The notes under the pieces were generated by a model, which was not told where the DNA came from, ran no database searches, and saw only the letters and a program-made list of their open reading frames with translations. This document shows positions 10,583 to 20,720 of a stretch of 64,000 nt of DNA, in pieces; within the stretch, counting starts at the first letter, position 1; each line of letters starts with the position of its first letter. The position numbers and the translations under genes are program-made. The stretch comes from Sorghum bicolor. Its lineage: Eukaryota > Streptophyta > Magnoliopsida > Poales > Poaceae. The DNA is taken from assembly GCF_000003195.3 (NCBI RefSeq), contig NC_012877.2:15245344-15309343 (forward strand), read 5' to 3'.

Positions 10583-12034
10583 GTGCTACACATTAGTACC
10601 CTTATCCCTAAAAGAAGGATGTTCAGATTTGAGAATTTTTGGACTAAACACCCTGGCTTAATGGACACGGTAAAACTTCATTGGGAGAGCTCACCCTTCT
10701 TTGCCAATGCAGCGAATCATTTGTCAGCAAAATTTAAACAAGTGACAAAAGGTCTGAGAGTCTGGAGTAGAAGTCTTTCTAACCTGAACTAGCTGATCTA
10801 CAATTGTAATTGGGTCCTTCAACTCCAAGATGGTCTTGAAGAGCAGAGAAACCTTTCAAGATTGGAAGATGCATTTAGAAGACTTGTCAGACATCATCTA
10901 CTTTCTCTCCAGGAGTCAAAGATAGCCTACTGGAAATAGAGAAACACATTGAGATGGATTAAACTAGGAAATGCAAATACATAATTCTTTCACTCAATGG
11001 CCACTATCTCTCACAAAAGAAATTTCATAGTGTCCCTACTCAATAATGAAGGTGAAAAAATCATGGATCATAATCAGAAAGCTAATCTCTTATGGTTTGC
11101 TTACAAGGATAGAATGAGTGTAGCTGAATTCACGGGCATAAGCTACAAAATCAATGAGCCACTACAGTCACATGACCTGGAGGAACTAGGGAATGAGTTT
11201 ACCCAAGAAGAAATGGATTCAGTCATCAAAAGCCTTCCCAACAAGAAATGTTGGAACCTCATCAAACCTGAGTTTTATAAGCTTTTTGGCGACTTTTCCA
11301 ACCTAAATATTGATCTAAGAAGTATAAATTCCTCAGTTATTGCTCTGGTACCAAAAAAAGGACAATCTTGAATCTGTTAATGACTTCAGGCCCATCTCGT
11401 TGCTCAATTACTCTCTTAAATGTATCACCAAAGTGCTATCAACAAGGCTTCAGAAAGTGATTCTGCAAATTGTCCATACAAATCAGTATGGTTTCATTAG
11501 GGGGAGAACTATCCAGGATTGCCTAGCTTAGTCCTTCTAATTCTTGTATCTGTGTCACCACTCGAAGAAAGAGATTGTCATTCTAAAACTGGACTTTGAA
11601 AAGGCCTTTGATAAGATTGAACATCAAGTCATTCTAGAAGTTCTCAAACATAAAGGATTTCTAGATAAATGGGTTAGGTGGATAGAAAACTTGTTAAGCT
11701 CTGCGAGCTCCTCAATACTATTAAATGGAATACCTGGTAAAACATTTATTTGCAAAAGAGGTGTGAGAAAAGGTGGTGCTCTATCCCCACTCCTTTTTGT
11801 CTTCGCTGCTGATTTGCGGCAGACTATTTTGAACAAAGCTTGCCGAGCTGGTGTTCTCAAACACCCCCTCAGTGAGGAATTCCAAGATGACTACCCAATT
11901 GTACAATATGTTGATGACACACTATTAGTACTCCCAGGTGATGCTAGAACTCTGTTCAATCTCAAAGGCCTACTGAGAAGCTTCTCTGAAGCAACTAGGC
12001 TACATGTCAACTTTAGCAAATTTTTTTTGGTACC
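10583..12034 (+). pseudogene. LINE ORF2, linker and reverse transcriptase palm (decayed)
   Basis: Frames at 10583-10792 and 10997-11371 cover the linker with RFENFW and AYW motifs. RT blocks follow: FRPISLLN (about 11390), LDFEKAFDKI with the first catalytic Asp (about 11590-11620), and the YVDD catalytic centre at 11907-11918. Stops at 11369 and near 11528 and frameshifts break the chain. The domain is cut at 12034 by an LTR insertion and resumes at 13695. Confidence 0.8.
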
Positions 12035-13689
12035 TATTGACGGTCCTTAAGTATCCAATATAATCAACAAATAAATAGAGAAAAGGATCCAAATGCAACC
12101 GACACCCAGACTTAGGGTTTTATCTGACAGAATTCCACGAGTTTTGGTGTTTGTCTATTTCTGCAGGGGGTTATCAGGAAATATGGAGGAAAGGCCCACA
12201 CGTCGGGTTTATATAGAGATATTAACGTACCGCGCAATTATCCAACATCTAGAAGAATCCAGAAGCTACGGGAACGAGCGGGAGACCGAGCGGACCCGGG
12301 GGCAGGGCGCTCGCCCTCCCCCCTTGGGCGCCCGCCCTAGCCTGAGAGCCAATCAGGCTCCACCTCGTGGATCATGCTCCACCGACCTAAGGGATTAAGG
12401 AAAACCGTGCGATTAAGGTCGGTTTGATAAAAAACGGTCCATATTCATTTGGAAGGACTATATAAGCAGACCCCCTGGCCCCTGGAGGAGAGGACCTCTG
12501 AAACCCTAATTCATTCATCCATCTCTGGAGAAGAAGTCTCTGATCAAGCTCTGAGCCACCACATCAACTAGATCTCTAGTTTAGCATAGCTACATAGGAT
12601 TAGAACTAGAAGGAGTCAATCTTCGATTGGTTTCCAGATCTGTCAAGAGGATTCTTGGTAATTCCTCTACTGTTCTTCATTTGTTCATCATTGTTCTTTA
12701 ATATTATGAATATGACTTTGTTGTACTTCAATATATTGATTATGACTTTGCTCTACTTGTTTATATTTGCAATTATATTGTTCTTAGTTTATCATAGTTA
12801 TATGCTTGGCTTAGTTAGATTGGAATTATATACATGTTTAGGATCGTATAGCGTTTATCCATGTGTACAGTGGGTAAATGATAACTATTGTGTAGGCGTG
12901 GTGCCTATACCGTATTTATCTCCGATTGTACCCTATATGCCGGATCGCGGGGTAGTTCGTGGTAGTGACAGCTCCATTGATTCTTATATAGTCCCCCTCT
13001 CGTGTATAGGACAGGCAGAGCAACATTATTACAGGAGAGTGATTGCTATGTTTCTCATCTTCCTTGATAATATCACTATGCATGGGCGTAGTCCTTTCTC
13101 ACAATGATTGCCAAATATAATTGCACTAACTATGATATGCTAGACTTTATAGTTAAGAATAACTTAGGAAATATTCTTGTAGTTTATCCTAATTCCATGC
13201 TAATGACTTGCTAGAATATCTGTTGAAGTGCTATTCATTATTATATGTGGTTAGTTATGCTGATCAAATTAATAATCTTTATCACCATTCATACTTTATC
13301 TATATTTTATGTGACATTTATCCCTGTATGAAAGAGATAGATAAATGCTCTCTATTATACATGCGATGATAGATACTCAATTCCATATTTCATTACATAA
13401 TCAACATTGATGATTAGCAATCCCTTCCTAGTGGTAAAAATATAAATAACGATACCTGGAATACTTCCCGGTTAAAATGTTACATCGGTATTAATCTGTG
13501 CGCTTGCAGATCTCATTTATTATTTATTCAGAAGAGCAATTGCATATTTCAATACCGCGTCTCTCATGTCATGCTGGGGATGACAACTTGGCTTAAGTGG
13601 CATGATGGATAGGTTTGGCATTTTTGGCGCCGTTATCAGAATTAGAAAACTAAGTCTACTTTTGGTAATGACGTTAAGAATGCCCAACA
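12035..13689 (+). mobile_element. Lone LTR of an Athila-like family, in the LINE
   Basis: A 1,655-bp insertion flanked by a perfect 5-bp target duplication GTACC (12030-12034 and 13690-13694). It starts TATTGACGGTCC and ends CCCAACA, and its left third and several later blocks match the LTRs at 28056 and 39215, though it is clearly diverged. A TATA box is near 12470. There is no internal coding sequence, so it looks like a solo LTR left by recombination. A TGGCGCCGTT primer-site-like motif lies inside it at 13625-13634. Confidence 0.8.
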
Positions 13690-13694
13690 GTACC

Positions 13695-15100
13695 CATCAA
13701 CATGGGATCTGAACGAGCTTTCCACCTTGCTAATACTTTTGGATGTCAAGTAGGAGATATGCCTTTCACATATTTGGGTCTGCCTCTTGGAACTAGAAAG
13801 CCAACAGTCACCGAGTTTATGCCATTGATGGCCAGAATAGAAAGAAGAATATCTGTAATTAGTAAATTCCTTTCTTACAATAGAGGACACATCTTGGTCA
13901 ACTCTGTGCTCTCGGCACTTCCAACATTTTACATGTGTTCCCTTAAACTACCTCCACAAATTATAAAACAAATTGACTTCTACGGGAAGCATTGTTTATG
14001 GGACAAGGGGGACATTAACAGAAAAGGTAAATGCATGGTTGCCTGGGAAACATCCTGCAGACCCAAGGATCAGGGTGGATTGGGCATTATTGACACTAAA
14101 AGCCAAAATGAAGCCTTGCTTATGAATTTTTTGGACAAATTCTATAATCATGCAGACATACCATTGGTGAAGCTAACCTGGAATAAGTTGTATTCAAACA
14201 CCCAGACCCCCCTCATGCAAGAAGCATTGTGGGATCCTTCTGGTGGAAGGACATCATGAAACTTTTCCCAAGCTTCCAAAACATCTCGATGTGTGCACCC
14301 AACAGAGGTAATTCTGTGTTATTTTGGGCAGATGTTTGGATTGATCAGCCATTAAAGGATAAATTTCCCCAACTTTTCTCATTTACCAGAAAACCAAAGT
14401 GCTCAATCAAATTTTTCCTCAACCAGCAGGAGGACGCGCTATTCAGCCCCCTTCCCTTGCCCCCTCTCGCTGCTGAACAACTTGATGATGTTTATGATAT
14501 TCTCCACAGCAGAACTTGGGATGAAACCTTATGTGACTCATGGCTATACACCTGGGGATCCTCGGTCTACAGCAGCAAGAAGGCACATGGCTCTCATTGG
14601 ATCCACTCAAGCTTCCCCTTTTATTCAAATGGTTGTGGAAATCAAGCAACCTAGGAAATCACAAGTTCTTTTTCTGGCTACTATTGAGGAACAGGCTTAA
14701 TACGAGAAATCTCCTAAGAAGGAAACGCATGCATCTAGAAGACTACAGCTGTGTGCTTTGCAACCTAGGATGTGAGAAAACGTCTTCAAATTTATTCTTT
14801 GAGTGCATTTTCAGTAGAGACTGCTGGGCCTCTATACCCATAAACTGGAATCTTAACCTGAGTCCCCTTGATATGTTACTCCAAGCAAGAGAGGCTTTCG
14901 GTAGCATCATCTTCAGAGAAATCATCATCACGGCCTGCGGGATCATTTGGAAAACAAGAAACAGCATCATCTTCGATAACGGCCAGAAGAACTTGCAGCT
15001 CTGGAGGAGGCAGTTTAAAGCCAAACTTGGATTGGTTTGTACCAAGACCAAGCCCCCGAAAAGTGACCTTCTGCTTAGTTGGAGAGAGTCCTATATGTAA
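13695..15100 (+). pseudogene. LINE ORF2, RT thumb and C-terminal zf-RVT region
   Basis: Continues the reverse transcriptase after the LTR insertion, with a TYLGLPLG motif near 13770 that is typical of plant L1 RT. A frame change at about 14230 leads to the connection region (WWKD... RFW-like), and another at about 14600 to the zinc-binding C-terminal domain with CVLCN and C/H residues at about 14750-14815 and a W-rich end. The stop is at 15098-15100. The two frame changes make it a pseudogene, although the stretches between them are well preserved. Confidence 0.75.
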
Positions 15101-15217
15101 TCTTTGTTCTTCTTTTTCCTTTTGGGCTTGATGCCTTGTAACTCTGATTTGTATTGATTCTTTCATTTAATTAAAAAAGGTATGGGGCTCCCCTACCGTT
15201 CCGGTCAAAAAAAGTAT
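15101..15217 (+). other. LINE 3' UTR and poly(A) end
   Basis: T-rich 3' UTR with a GGGGCTCCCC short hairpin just before the terminal A run. This small stem before the tail is common at the 3' ends of plant L1 LINEs and is thought to serve recognition by the reverse transcriptase. Confidence 0.6.
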
Positions 15218-15286
15218 TGTTTGTTGATTTATTATGACAGAAAAATACTACTGGCTGACAGAAAAAATACGGCTTATAAGACAATA

Positions 15287-15460
15287 CACTACTACACAAC
15301 ACATAATTCCTGCTGGGTCATAACATTGATGGATGTGCGTAAGCTGACAGTGATGCAGCTTCACTGGTTGTAAACCTAGGATTCAGACAAATATTTGTGA
15401 TCCGAGCGACCTCGACAATAAATCACCTTATCATCGTCGTGTTGATCCACGACTTGACAT
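15287..15460 (+). mobile_element. CACTA-like left terminal fragment
   Basis: Begins CACTACTACACAAC, and CGGGTCATAA-like words here and again at 16920-17060 resemble subterminal repeats. If both belong to one element, the MITE and the small CACTA between them were inserted into it. No matching right end was found. Confidence 0.35.
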
Positions 15461-15693
15461 GGCCTTGTTCAGACGGTAAAAATTTTGAATTTTAGGTAGT
15501 GTAGCATTTTGTTTGTATTGGTAATTATTGTCCAATCATTCATGGACTAACTAGGCTTAAAAGATTCGTCTCACAAATTACAGGTAACTGTATAATTAAT
15601 TTTTATTTTTATCTATATTTAGTACTTCATACATTTGCTGCAAGATTCGATTTGACGAAGAATCTTAAATTTTTTTAGAAACTAAATAAGGCC
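15461..15693 (+). mobile_element. MITE, GGCCTTGTT family, copy 1
   Basis: Terminal GGCCTTGTT and AATAAGGCC with the internal blocks common to two further copies (49580-49806 and 55431-55672). It is non-coding and diverged. I do not assign a superfamily because the target duplication is unclear here. Confidence 0.65.
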
Positions 15694-16190
15694 ATTATTG
15701 CCAGCACTACCAGAATCCGCCTCTTTGCCGAGCGTTAAATATTTTGCCAAGTGTTTTTTTCGGGCACTCGGTAAAGGCTTCTTTGCTGAGTGTCAAAAAA
15801 AATACTCGGCAAAGAAGGTCTTTACCGAGTATTTTTTTGACACTCGGCAAAGAAGCTTCTTTGCCAAGTGTTTTTTTATGGACATCGGCAAAGTGCTTCT
15901 TTACCGAGTATCAGAAAAACACTCGGGAAAGAAAATTTCAAATCTAATTTTGAAGCCCTAAACGAATTCAAATCGAAAAAGTTTTAACTACAAAGTTGTA
16001 TAACCTCTCAAGATCTACAATATTTATTTTGACCATTTCTTCATTTGACAAAGCCAAAATAAATTTACTTACAAATTTTACATCTCTCTCTTATAATTTA
16101 TGACACTACAAAAGAGATATATAAGATTTATGAAAAATATTAAAATCGCCATGTCAGATGAACAAATGACAAAATAACTAAAATAAACTC

Positions 16191-16550
16191 TATAGATCTT
16201 CAGAAGTTATAAAATTTTGTATTTGGCAACTTTTTCATTTGAGTTCATCTTGTCATGCAAAACTGTGTTTTTAATTGAAAATTTTAAAATTTGAATTCTC
16301 TAAATGACTTCGGATGGAAAAAATCCCTAAATAAACTTTGTAGATCTCAAAAAGTTATGAAACTTTGTAGTTGACAACTTTTTGTTTTGAAATTATCTTG
16401 TCATCTAAAAACTACGTTTGAATTTCTCAAATTTGAAATTCAAATTTTGTAAACGACCTCAAATGGAGAAACTCCTTAAATGAAAATTGTAGATCCCAAA
16501 AAGTTATGAAACTTTGTAGTTGACAACTTTTTTGATTGAAATCATTTAGG
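16191..16550 (+). repeat. Tandem ~150-bp units inside the CACTA element
   Basis: The block GTAGATC...AAGTTAT...GACAACTTTTT recurs at about 16191, 16341 and 16489. Related units recur in the second CACTA-like sequence at about 19820-20180. Confidence 0.6.
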
Positions 16551-16627
16551 ATCTCAAATAATAAATTTACCCATAATTTGGCATAATATATGAGAAACCG
16601 AAATGTAATATAGACACAAGTGATAGT

Positions 16628-16681
16628 GTGGTGTAGTGGTTAAGGAGGGAGACATGAGAGAGAGGGCATAGGTTCTAATCC
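16628..16681 (+). other. tRNA-like A/B box module (possible SINE head)
   Basis: TGGTGTAGTGG fits the RNA polymerase III A-box pattern, and GGTTCTAATCC about 40 bases later is one base off the B box. A T-rich stretch (16759-16790) follows. It could be the head of a tRNA-derived SINE caught in the CACTA element. It does not fold as a normal tRNA and I do not call a tRNA gene. A related but less complete copy is at about 20225-20280. Confidence 0.3.
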
Positions 16682-16912
16682 CATTTGCCACAAAGATGCA
16701 AAAAATTCTATGACTTAGCCAACAGGTAGATGTTAGTGGTGGGCGTTGGCCTCCTGTGATTTTTTGTTTGGATTTTTTTTTATTTTTATCTTTGCCGAGT
16801 GCTTGAAAAATAACACTAAGTAAAAACATCTTTGCTGGCTAAAAATTTACCGTATAGTTTTTACCAAGTGTGGCACTCGACAAACGGTAAAGCATGGATA
16901 TCTGTTAGTGCA

Positions 16913-18530
16913 GCTAGAGCCATCAACCCATAGTAATACCAGGAATATCGCCTGTCGGGTCAGAACACAACTTGACAGTGATATATGCCAATGTCGGGTC
17001 ATAATTTGACCTAGCTGCAGCAGCACGACATTACTGGCGGGTTACCGTTTGACCTGGCAGTGTTGTGTGCCCTGTTGGAATCCAACTGCCACCGATTACT
17101 CTATGTAGTTAGGGGAGGTCATGCGGCAAACTAGCTCGATTTTGAAATACGAAAAAGATCTAAATCCAAAATGCAAACTACTATTCAAAACCTCTACTAT
17201 TGGCCAAACTACGTGAACACTTGGTCCAATGTGTAGAATCTCTTAGCCATGCTTCATAATTGGAAATATGGGCACCATGGAGGTACATGCCACTCAACCA
17301 AAGAAAGATATTGGAGAGTAGGTCAAAATGAGTATTAAAGACTTCTGAAGAGATCTGCAAATCACCGGTATGACTGTTGAAACCGTGAGCAACAAAATAA
17401 TATTTTCATGACAAATAGAAGTGGTGTGACAGGTTTTTAATATGAAAGTCGTTGTCTAACATGACGGGTCTTGCCACACCAACACCACGACAACATGGTT
17501 TTGTTTCGCTAGGAGTGTTGACGTGATGAAAATGGTTAGAAATTCTTTTTTAAAAAAATGAGTGTGTCTATTTTTAAAGTAAAAATGTTAAAAAAGGATT
17601 AAAAATATGAAAATCTGCTGGTGGTTGTGAGAAACGAGCATTTCTGGAGATGATCAAATACTTGCACCCTTTTACATATTGTTGTTGCTTGTCGAATATG
17701 GTGAATCCACAATCAAATATAGAACTCTATGATATTCTATTGTAAACTTTCCTTGGCAATGCTCAATGACCGGTGACACGGATTGCACATTTGCATGGTG
17801 TACATGCAGACATTGACTACGACTTCGGTGATGGCTGGGAGGACTAGTTGATTTTGTCTACGCTCAAGTATATGGGGTCATAGATTGGGAATCTGCCTGC
17901 TTCGTTGTGATGCTTGCTTTGTTTTTCGGTATCAACTTAAATTCTTGATGTACTCGGTTCGTACTAGTGTTCAATCTATGATATTTTGCACTTTATGATG
18001 AATGTTTGGATGTGTGGCGCAATGGATGAACAACGATAACTGACGAGACCAAGAACTATCACATAGGTGCAAAGTGGTCTCGATTTTTGTTGAAAAATCC
18101 TACTTTACTAGCTATATGCATTTATATGTTGTGTTTCTTATCCATATGTTGGATGCACTTCTATTTATTCGAAGCAGCCAATGGAAAAACTCTTCCATAA
18201 AGAAATGTAAAAATTTCTAGTATTTTAGAACAGATTAAGAAAAAAAGAGAAATGATTGTGGCACCTTTCAATAGGTAGATGCAATGAACACTTGCCCTTA
18301 AAGTGATAATAGAAATAGCATGCACTAAGTGTTTTCTAAATACCAAATTACGTTGACACAAATAAGGAAACTAATTATTAACGATGAGGGATGTATGGAT
18401 AGATTATGCTAGAAATGCCTACATTTATAAGAAAATTTTTAATGCTGCTAGAAATGCTTACAATGCTAATGGAGTTGAGAAAGTGTATCCAATATTGGGG
18501 TTTGGATAGTCACCGACGCAAGCCAGAGCA
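16913..18530. other. Intergenic, no gene seen
   Basis: 16913-17100 has CGGGTCA-type words that may belong to an older CACTA. The rest is AT-rich with only short frames, and the last few hundred bases are the upstream region of the defensin gene. Confidence 0.5.
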
Positions 18531-18535
18531 ACCAC

Positions 18536-18543
18536 TATAAATA
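18536..18543 (+). promoter_or_regulatory. TATA box of the defensin gene
   Basis: TATAAATA 51 bp before the ATG at 18587, with a short C/T-rich leader between them. This gives a transcription start about 20 bp before the start codon. Confidence 0.7.
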
Positions 18544-18586
18544 TGAATTTGTGTATGCTCTTTTTCTCACACCAAATTTAATAGCC

Positions 18587-19069
18587 ATGGCATACAAGAA
18601 AGTAGTGCTTGGTCTCTTTACCCTGGCCTTGTTCCTCGTGGCACATTGTAAGTAAAATAATTCTATGTAAAGAAATTGGATACTTCGCAACATGCCTCAT
18701 GCATCATGCATCATCATTTATCATCTTTGGAGCGAGTACTGCTAACCTATCCTCCTATTTAAAATTTTATTCTGTATATATGTCCCTAATCAACCAAGAT
18801 CTATAATCATATGCGTAGATGTGGAGGCGGTGGATGTGTGCACGACGAGGAACTGGTATTTCTATGGCCCGTGCATGAGCAACAAGAATTGCGCGGCTTC
18901 GTGCATCCAACATGGCATTGGCGGCGGTGGCTACTGCTCCCCCTGGAGACGATGCAAATGTACACTTCAGTGTCCTTGGAGAAAAATGACGCTAGCCGGG
19001 ATCGGGTTGACACATGGCCGGGACAAGCCGGAACCCTTGGACAAACCTAGCATGGAACTATTCAACTGA
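18587..19069 (+). CDS. Plant defensin (gamma-thionin fold), two exons
   Basis: Exon 1 is 18587-18647 and exon 2 is 18819-19069, with a 171-bp intron (GTAAGT...GTAG) at the place usual for plant defensins, after the signal peptide. The product is about 103 residues: a hydrophobic signal peptide of about 20, then a mature domain with eight cysteines in the pattern C-x10-C-x5-C-x3-C-x10-C-x5-C-x1-C-x3-C. This is the defensin cysteine-stabilised alpha-beta signature. About 31 residues follow the last cysteine, longer than class I defensins and reminiscent of the C-terminal propeptide of class II. The family is secreted and mostly antifungal; some members act in reproduction. No frame defect is seen, and a TATA box and an AATAAG signal at about 19107 support an expressed gene. 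Confidence 0.85.
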
Positions 19070-19276
19070 GTGTTGCATATATCTATATGAAGTTCACCGA
19101 TGGAATTGAATAAGAGAATAACACCTGTAGTTATGATGTTGTAAGCAATAATTGCGCAAAAATAATTTAGAAACGATGAACCAACCTGGCAGTATTATTT
19201 TTGTTGTGAGCATCTGCAGCAAGGCCAATAAGGCCCCTAGTATATCTTTTTTAACTCTTCTACTAATGAAATTTTT

Positions 19277-19816
19277 GTCAATCTTTTCATGTGACTTTGT
19301 TTTATCAATTCAAAATTTGAATTTTAAAAAATATCAACTTGAAACAACATTTTGAAATATTAAATGTTTTCATCTAAAAAATCATGAATATAAAAATTGT
19401 ACAACTCATCAAAATTTATAATTTTTATTTTNNNNNNNNNNNNNNNNNNNNNNNNNNNNNNNNNNNNNNNNNNNNNNNNNNNNNNNNNNNNNNNNNNNNN
19501 NNNNNNNNNNNNNNNNNNNNNNNNNNNNNNNGTGAGCCGAAACCCAATAGATATGAAGGAGCTCTTTAATACATATCCTCCATCAAGATCTACATCTATA
19601 TGGAGGATAGGTAAAATTTATGAATAATGTTACTATCACTTTCACGAATAAAGAAACGACCAAAATAAAAATTATAGATCTTGATGAGTTATATAACTTT
19701 CTTGTTCATGACTTCTTCAACTGAAATCATTTACTCTTTCAAAATGTTGTTTCAAGTTGATATTTTTAAAATTCAAATTTTGAATTGATAAAATAAAGTC
19801 ACATGAAAAGATGACC
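19277..19816. repeat. Large inverted repeat around the assembly gap
   Basis: The left arm 19277-19431 and right arm 19662-19816 are reverse complements of one another with few mismatches, about 155 bp each. The 100-N gap lies in the loop, at the end of the left arm. A foldback of this size can explain why assembly stopped here. Confidence 0.8.
19432..19531. other. Assembly gap, 100 N
   Basis: Exactly 100 unknown bases, a usual placeholder, so the true gap length is not known. Confidence 0.99.
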
Positions 19817-20398
19817 AAAATAAAAGTTGTAGATCTTAAAAAGTTATAGAAGTTTGTTATTTTCAAATTTTCCATTTGAAATTATTTTGTTAAGGAAAAC
19901 TACGTCTAAATTTCTCAAATTTAAAATTCGAATTTTTCAAATGACCTTGGATGGAGAAATATCAAAAACAAAATTGTAGATATCAAAAAGTTATATAACT
20001 TTATAAGTTGACAACTTTTTTATTCAAATCATCTTGTCAATGAAAACTACGTTTGAATTTCTTGAATTTGAAATTGAAATTTTATAAACAACTTCGGATG
20101 GACAAACAACAGAATAAAAGTTGTAGATCTCAAAACACTATATAACTTTTTCATTTGAATACGTTTTAGATCTCAAATAGTCAATTTAAATATGAGGTGG
20201 CCCAAATTCAGTAGTCACAAGTGAGTGTGAGGTGCAGTGGTAGAGGAGGGTAGGCATGAGAGGGAGGTTCTGTAGGGGTGGCTGGCAAACTGCCCCTACA
20301 AATTGGGGATTTCTAGCAACGGTTTGGTTGGGGCGGTTGGCAAAATGACCCCTACAAATGGTCTTGAATTGCCCCTAAAAATCATAGTTGTAGTAGTG
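19817..20398 (+). mobile_element. CACTA-like right end with internal repeats
   Basis: Ends GTTGTAGTAGTG (a CACTA-type right terminus) preceded by CCCCTACAAAT-type subterminal repeats. The interior repeats the same GTAGATCTCAAAAAGTTAT units as the element at 15705-16912. I did not find its left end; the inverted repeat and gap may lie inside the same element. No transposase. Confidence 0.55.
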
Positions 20399-20720
20399 AA
20401 ATCATCAAACTCAGGCACATGAAGATAACATATCCGTAGTTTGAGCTTGTTTGGATCATGACCACAACTTGTCATGTCGCAAGTCAGGCATGCCATAGTT
20501 TCTTAGGTGTGTGTTTAGTTCGCTGCGGTAACTAGGGCACACCACACTTGCTTATTAACACCATATTCCACACATCATAGACTCATTTTCTTCCAAAACT
20601 TTGGCACTAGTATGCCTTCTTCATTTTTGTTAGCCACACTTTTTATGGCTGTCACAGTTTGCCAAAAGCTAGGCTTACAAAGTTTTAGCTTGAACCATTC
20701 TTCTTAGGCACATTCTCATT
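20399..20720. other. Intergenic, possible Tourist-like MITE
   Basis: 20500-20712 is flanked by TTAG and begins GTGTGTTTAGTTCGCTG, like PIF/Harbinger-type MITEs of grasses. The terminal inverted repeats are poor, so the call is weak. Confidence 0.25.

Larger units (their letters stand above)
8392..15217 (+). mobile_element. L1-type LINE, decayed and interrupted
   Basis: Remains of ORF1, an APE-type endonuclease, reverse transcriptase and a C-terminal zinc-finger region occur in order on the + strand and end in an A-rich tail (15206-15217). The left end is split by the Sirevirus-like element, so its 5' part lies beyond the window start. A lone LTR (12035-13689) splits the reverse transcriptase. 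Several frameshifts and in-frame stops show that it is dead. Confidence 0.8.
15705..16912 (+). mobile_element. Small non-autonomous CACTA transposon
   Basis: Starts CACTACCAGAATCC and ends TTAGTG, with a perfect 3-bp target duplication CAG (15702-15704 and 16913-16915). Both ends carry many copies of TTTGCCGAGTG or its complement, the subterminal transposase-binding repeats of a well known grass CACTA family. The 1.2-kb interior has no transposase. It holds three units of about 150 bp (near 16191, 16341, 16489) and a tRNA-like module. It must be moved by an autonomous relative. Confidence 0.85.

Noticed and set aside
16628..16700. Functional tRNA gene
   Set aside because: The A and B boxes are close to consensus but no acceptor or anticodon stems form; kept only as a tRNA-like module.
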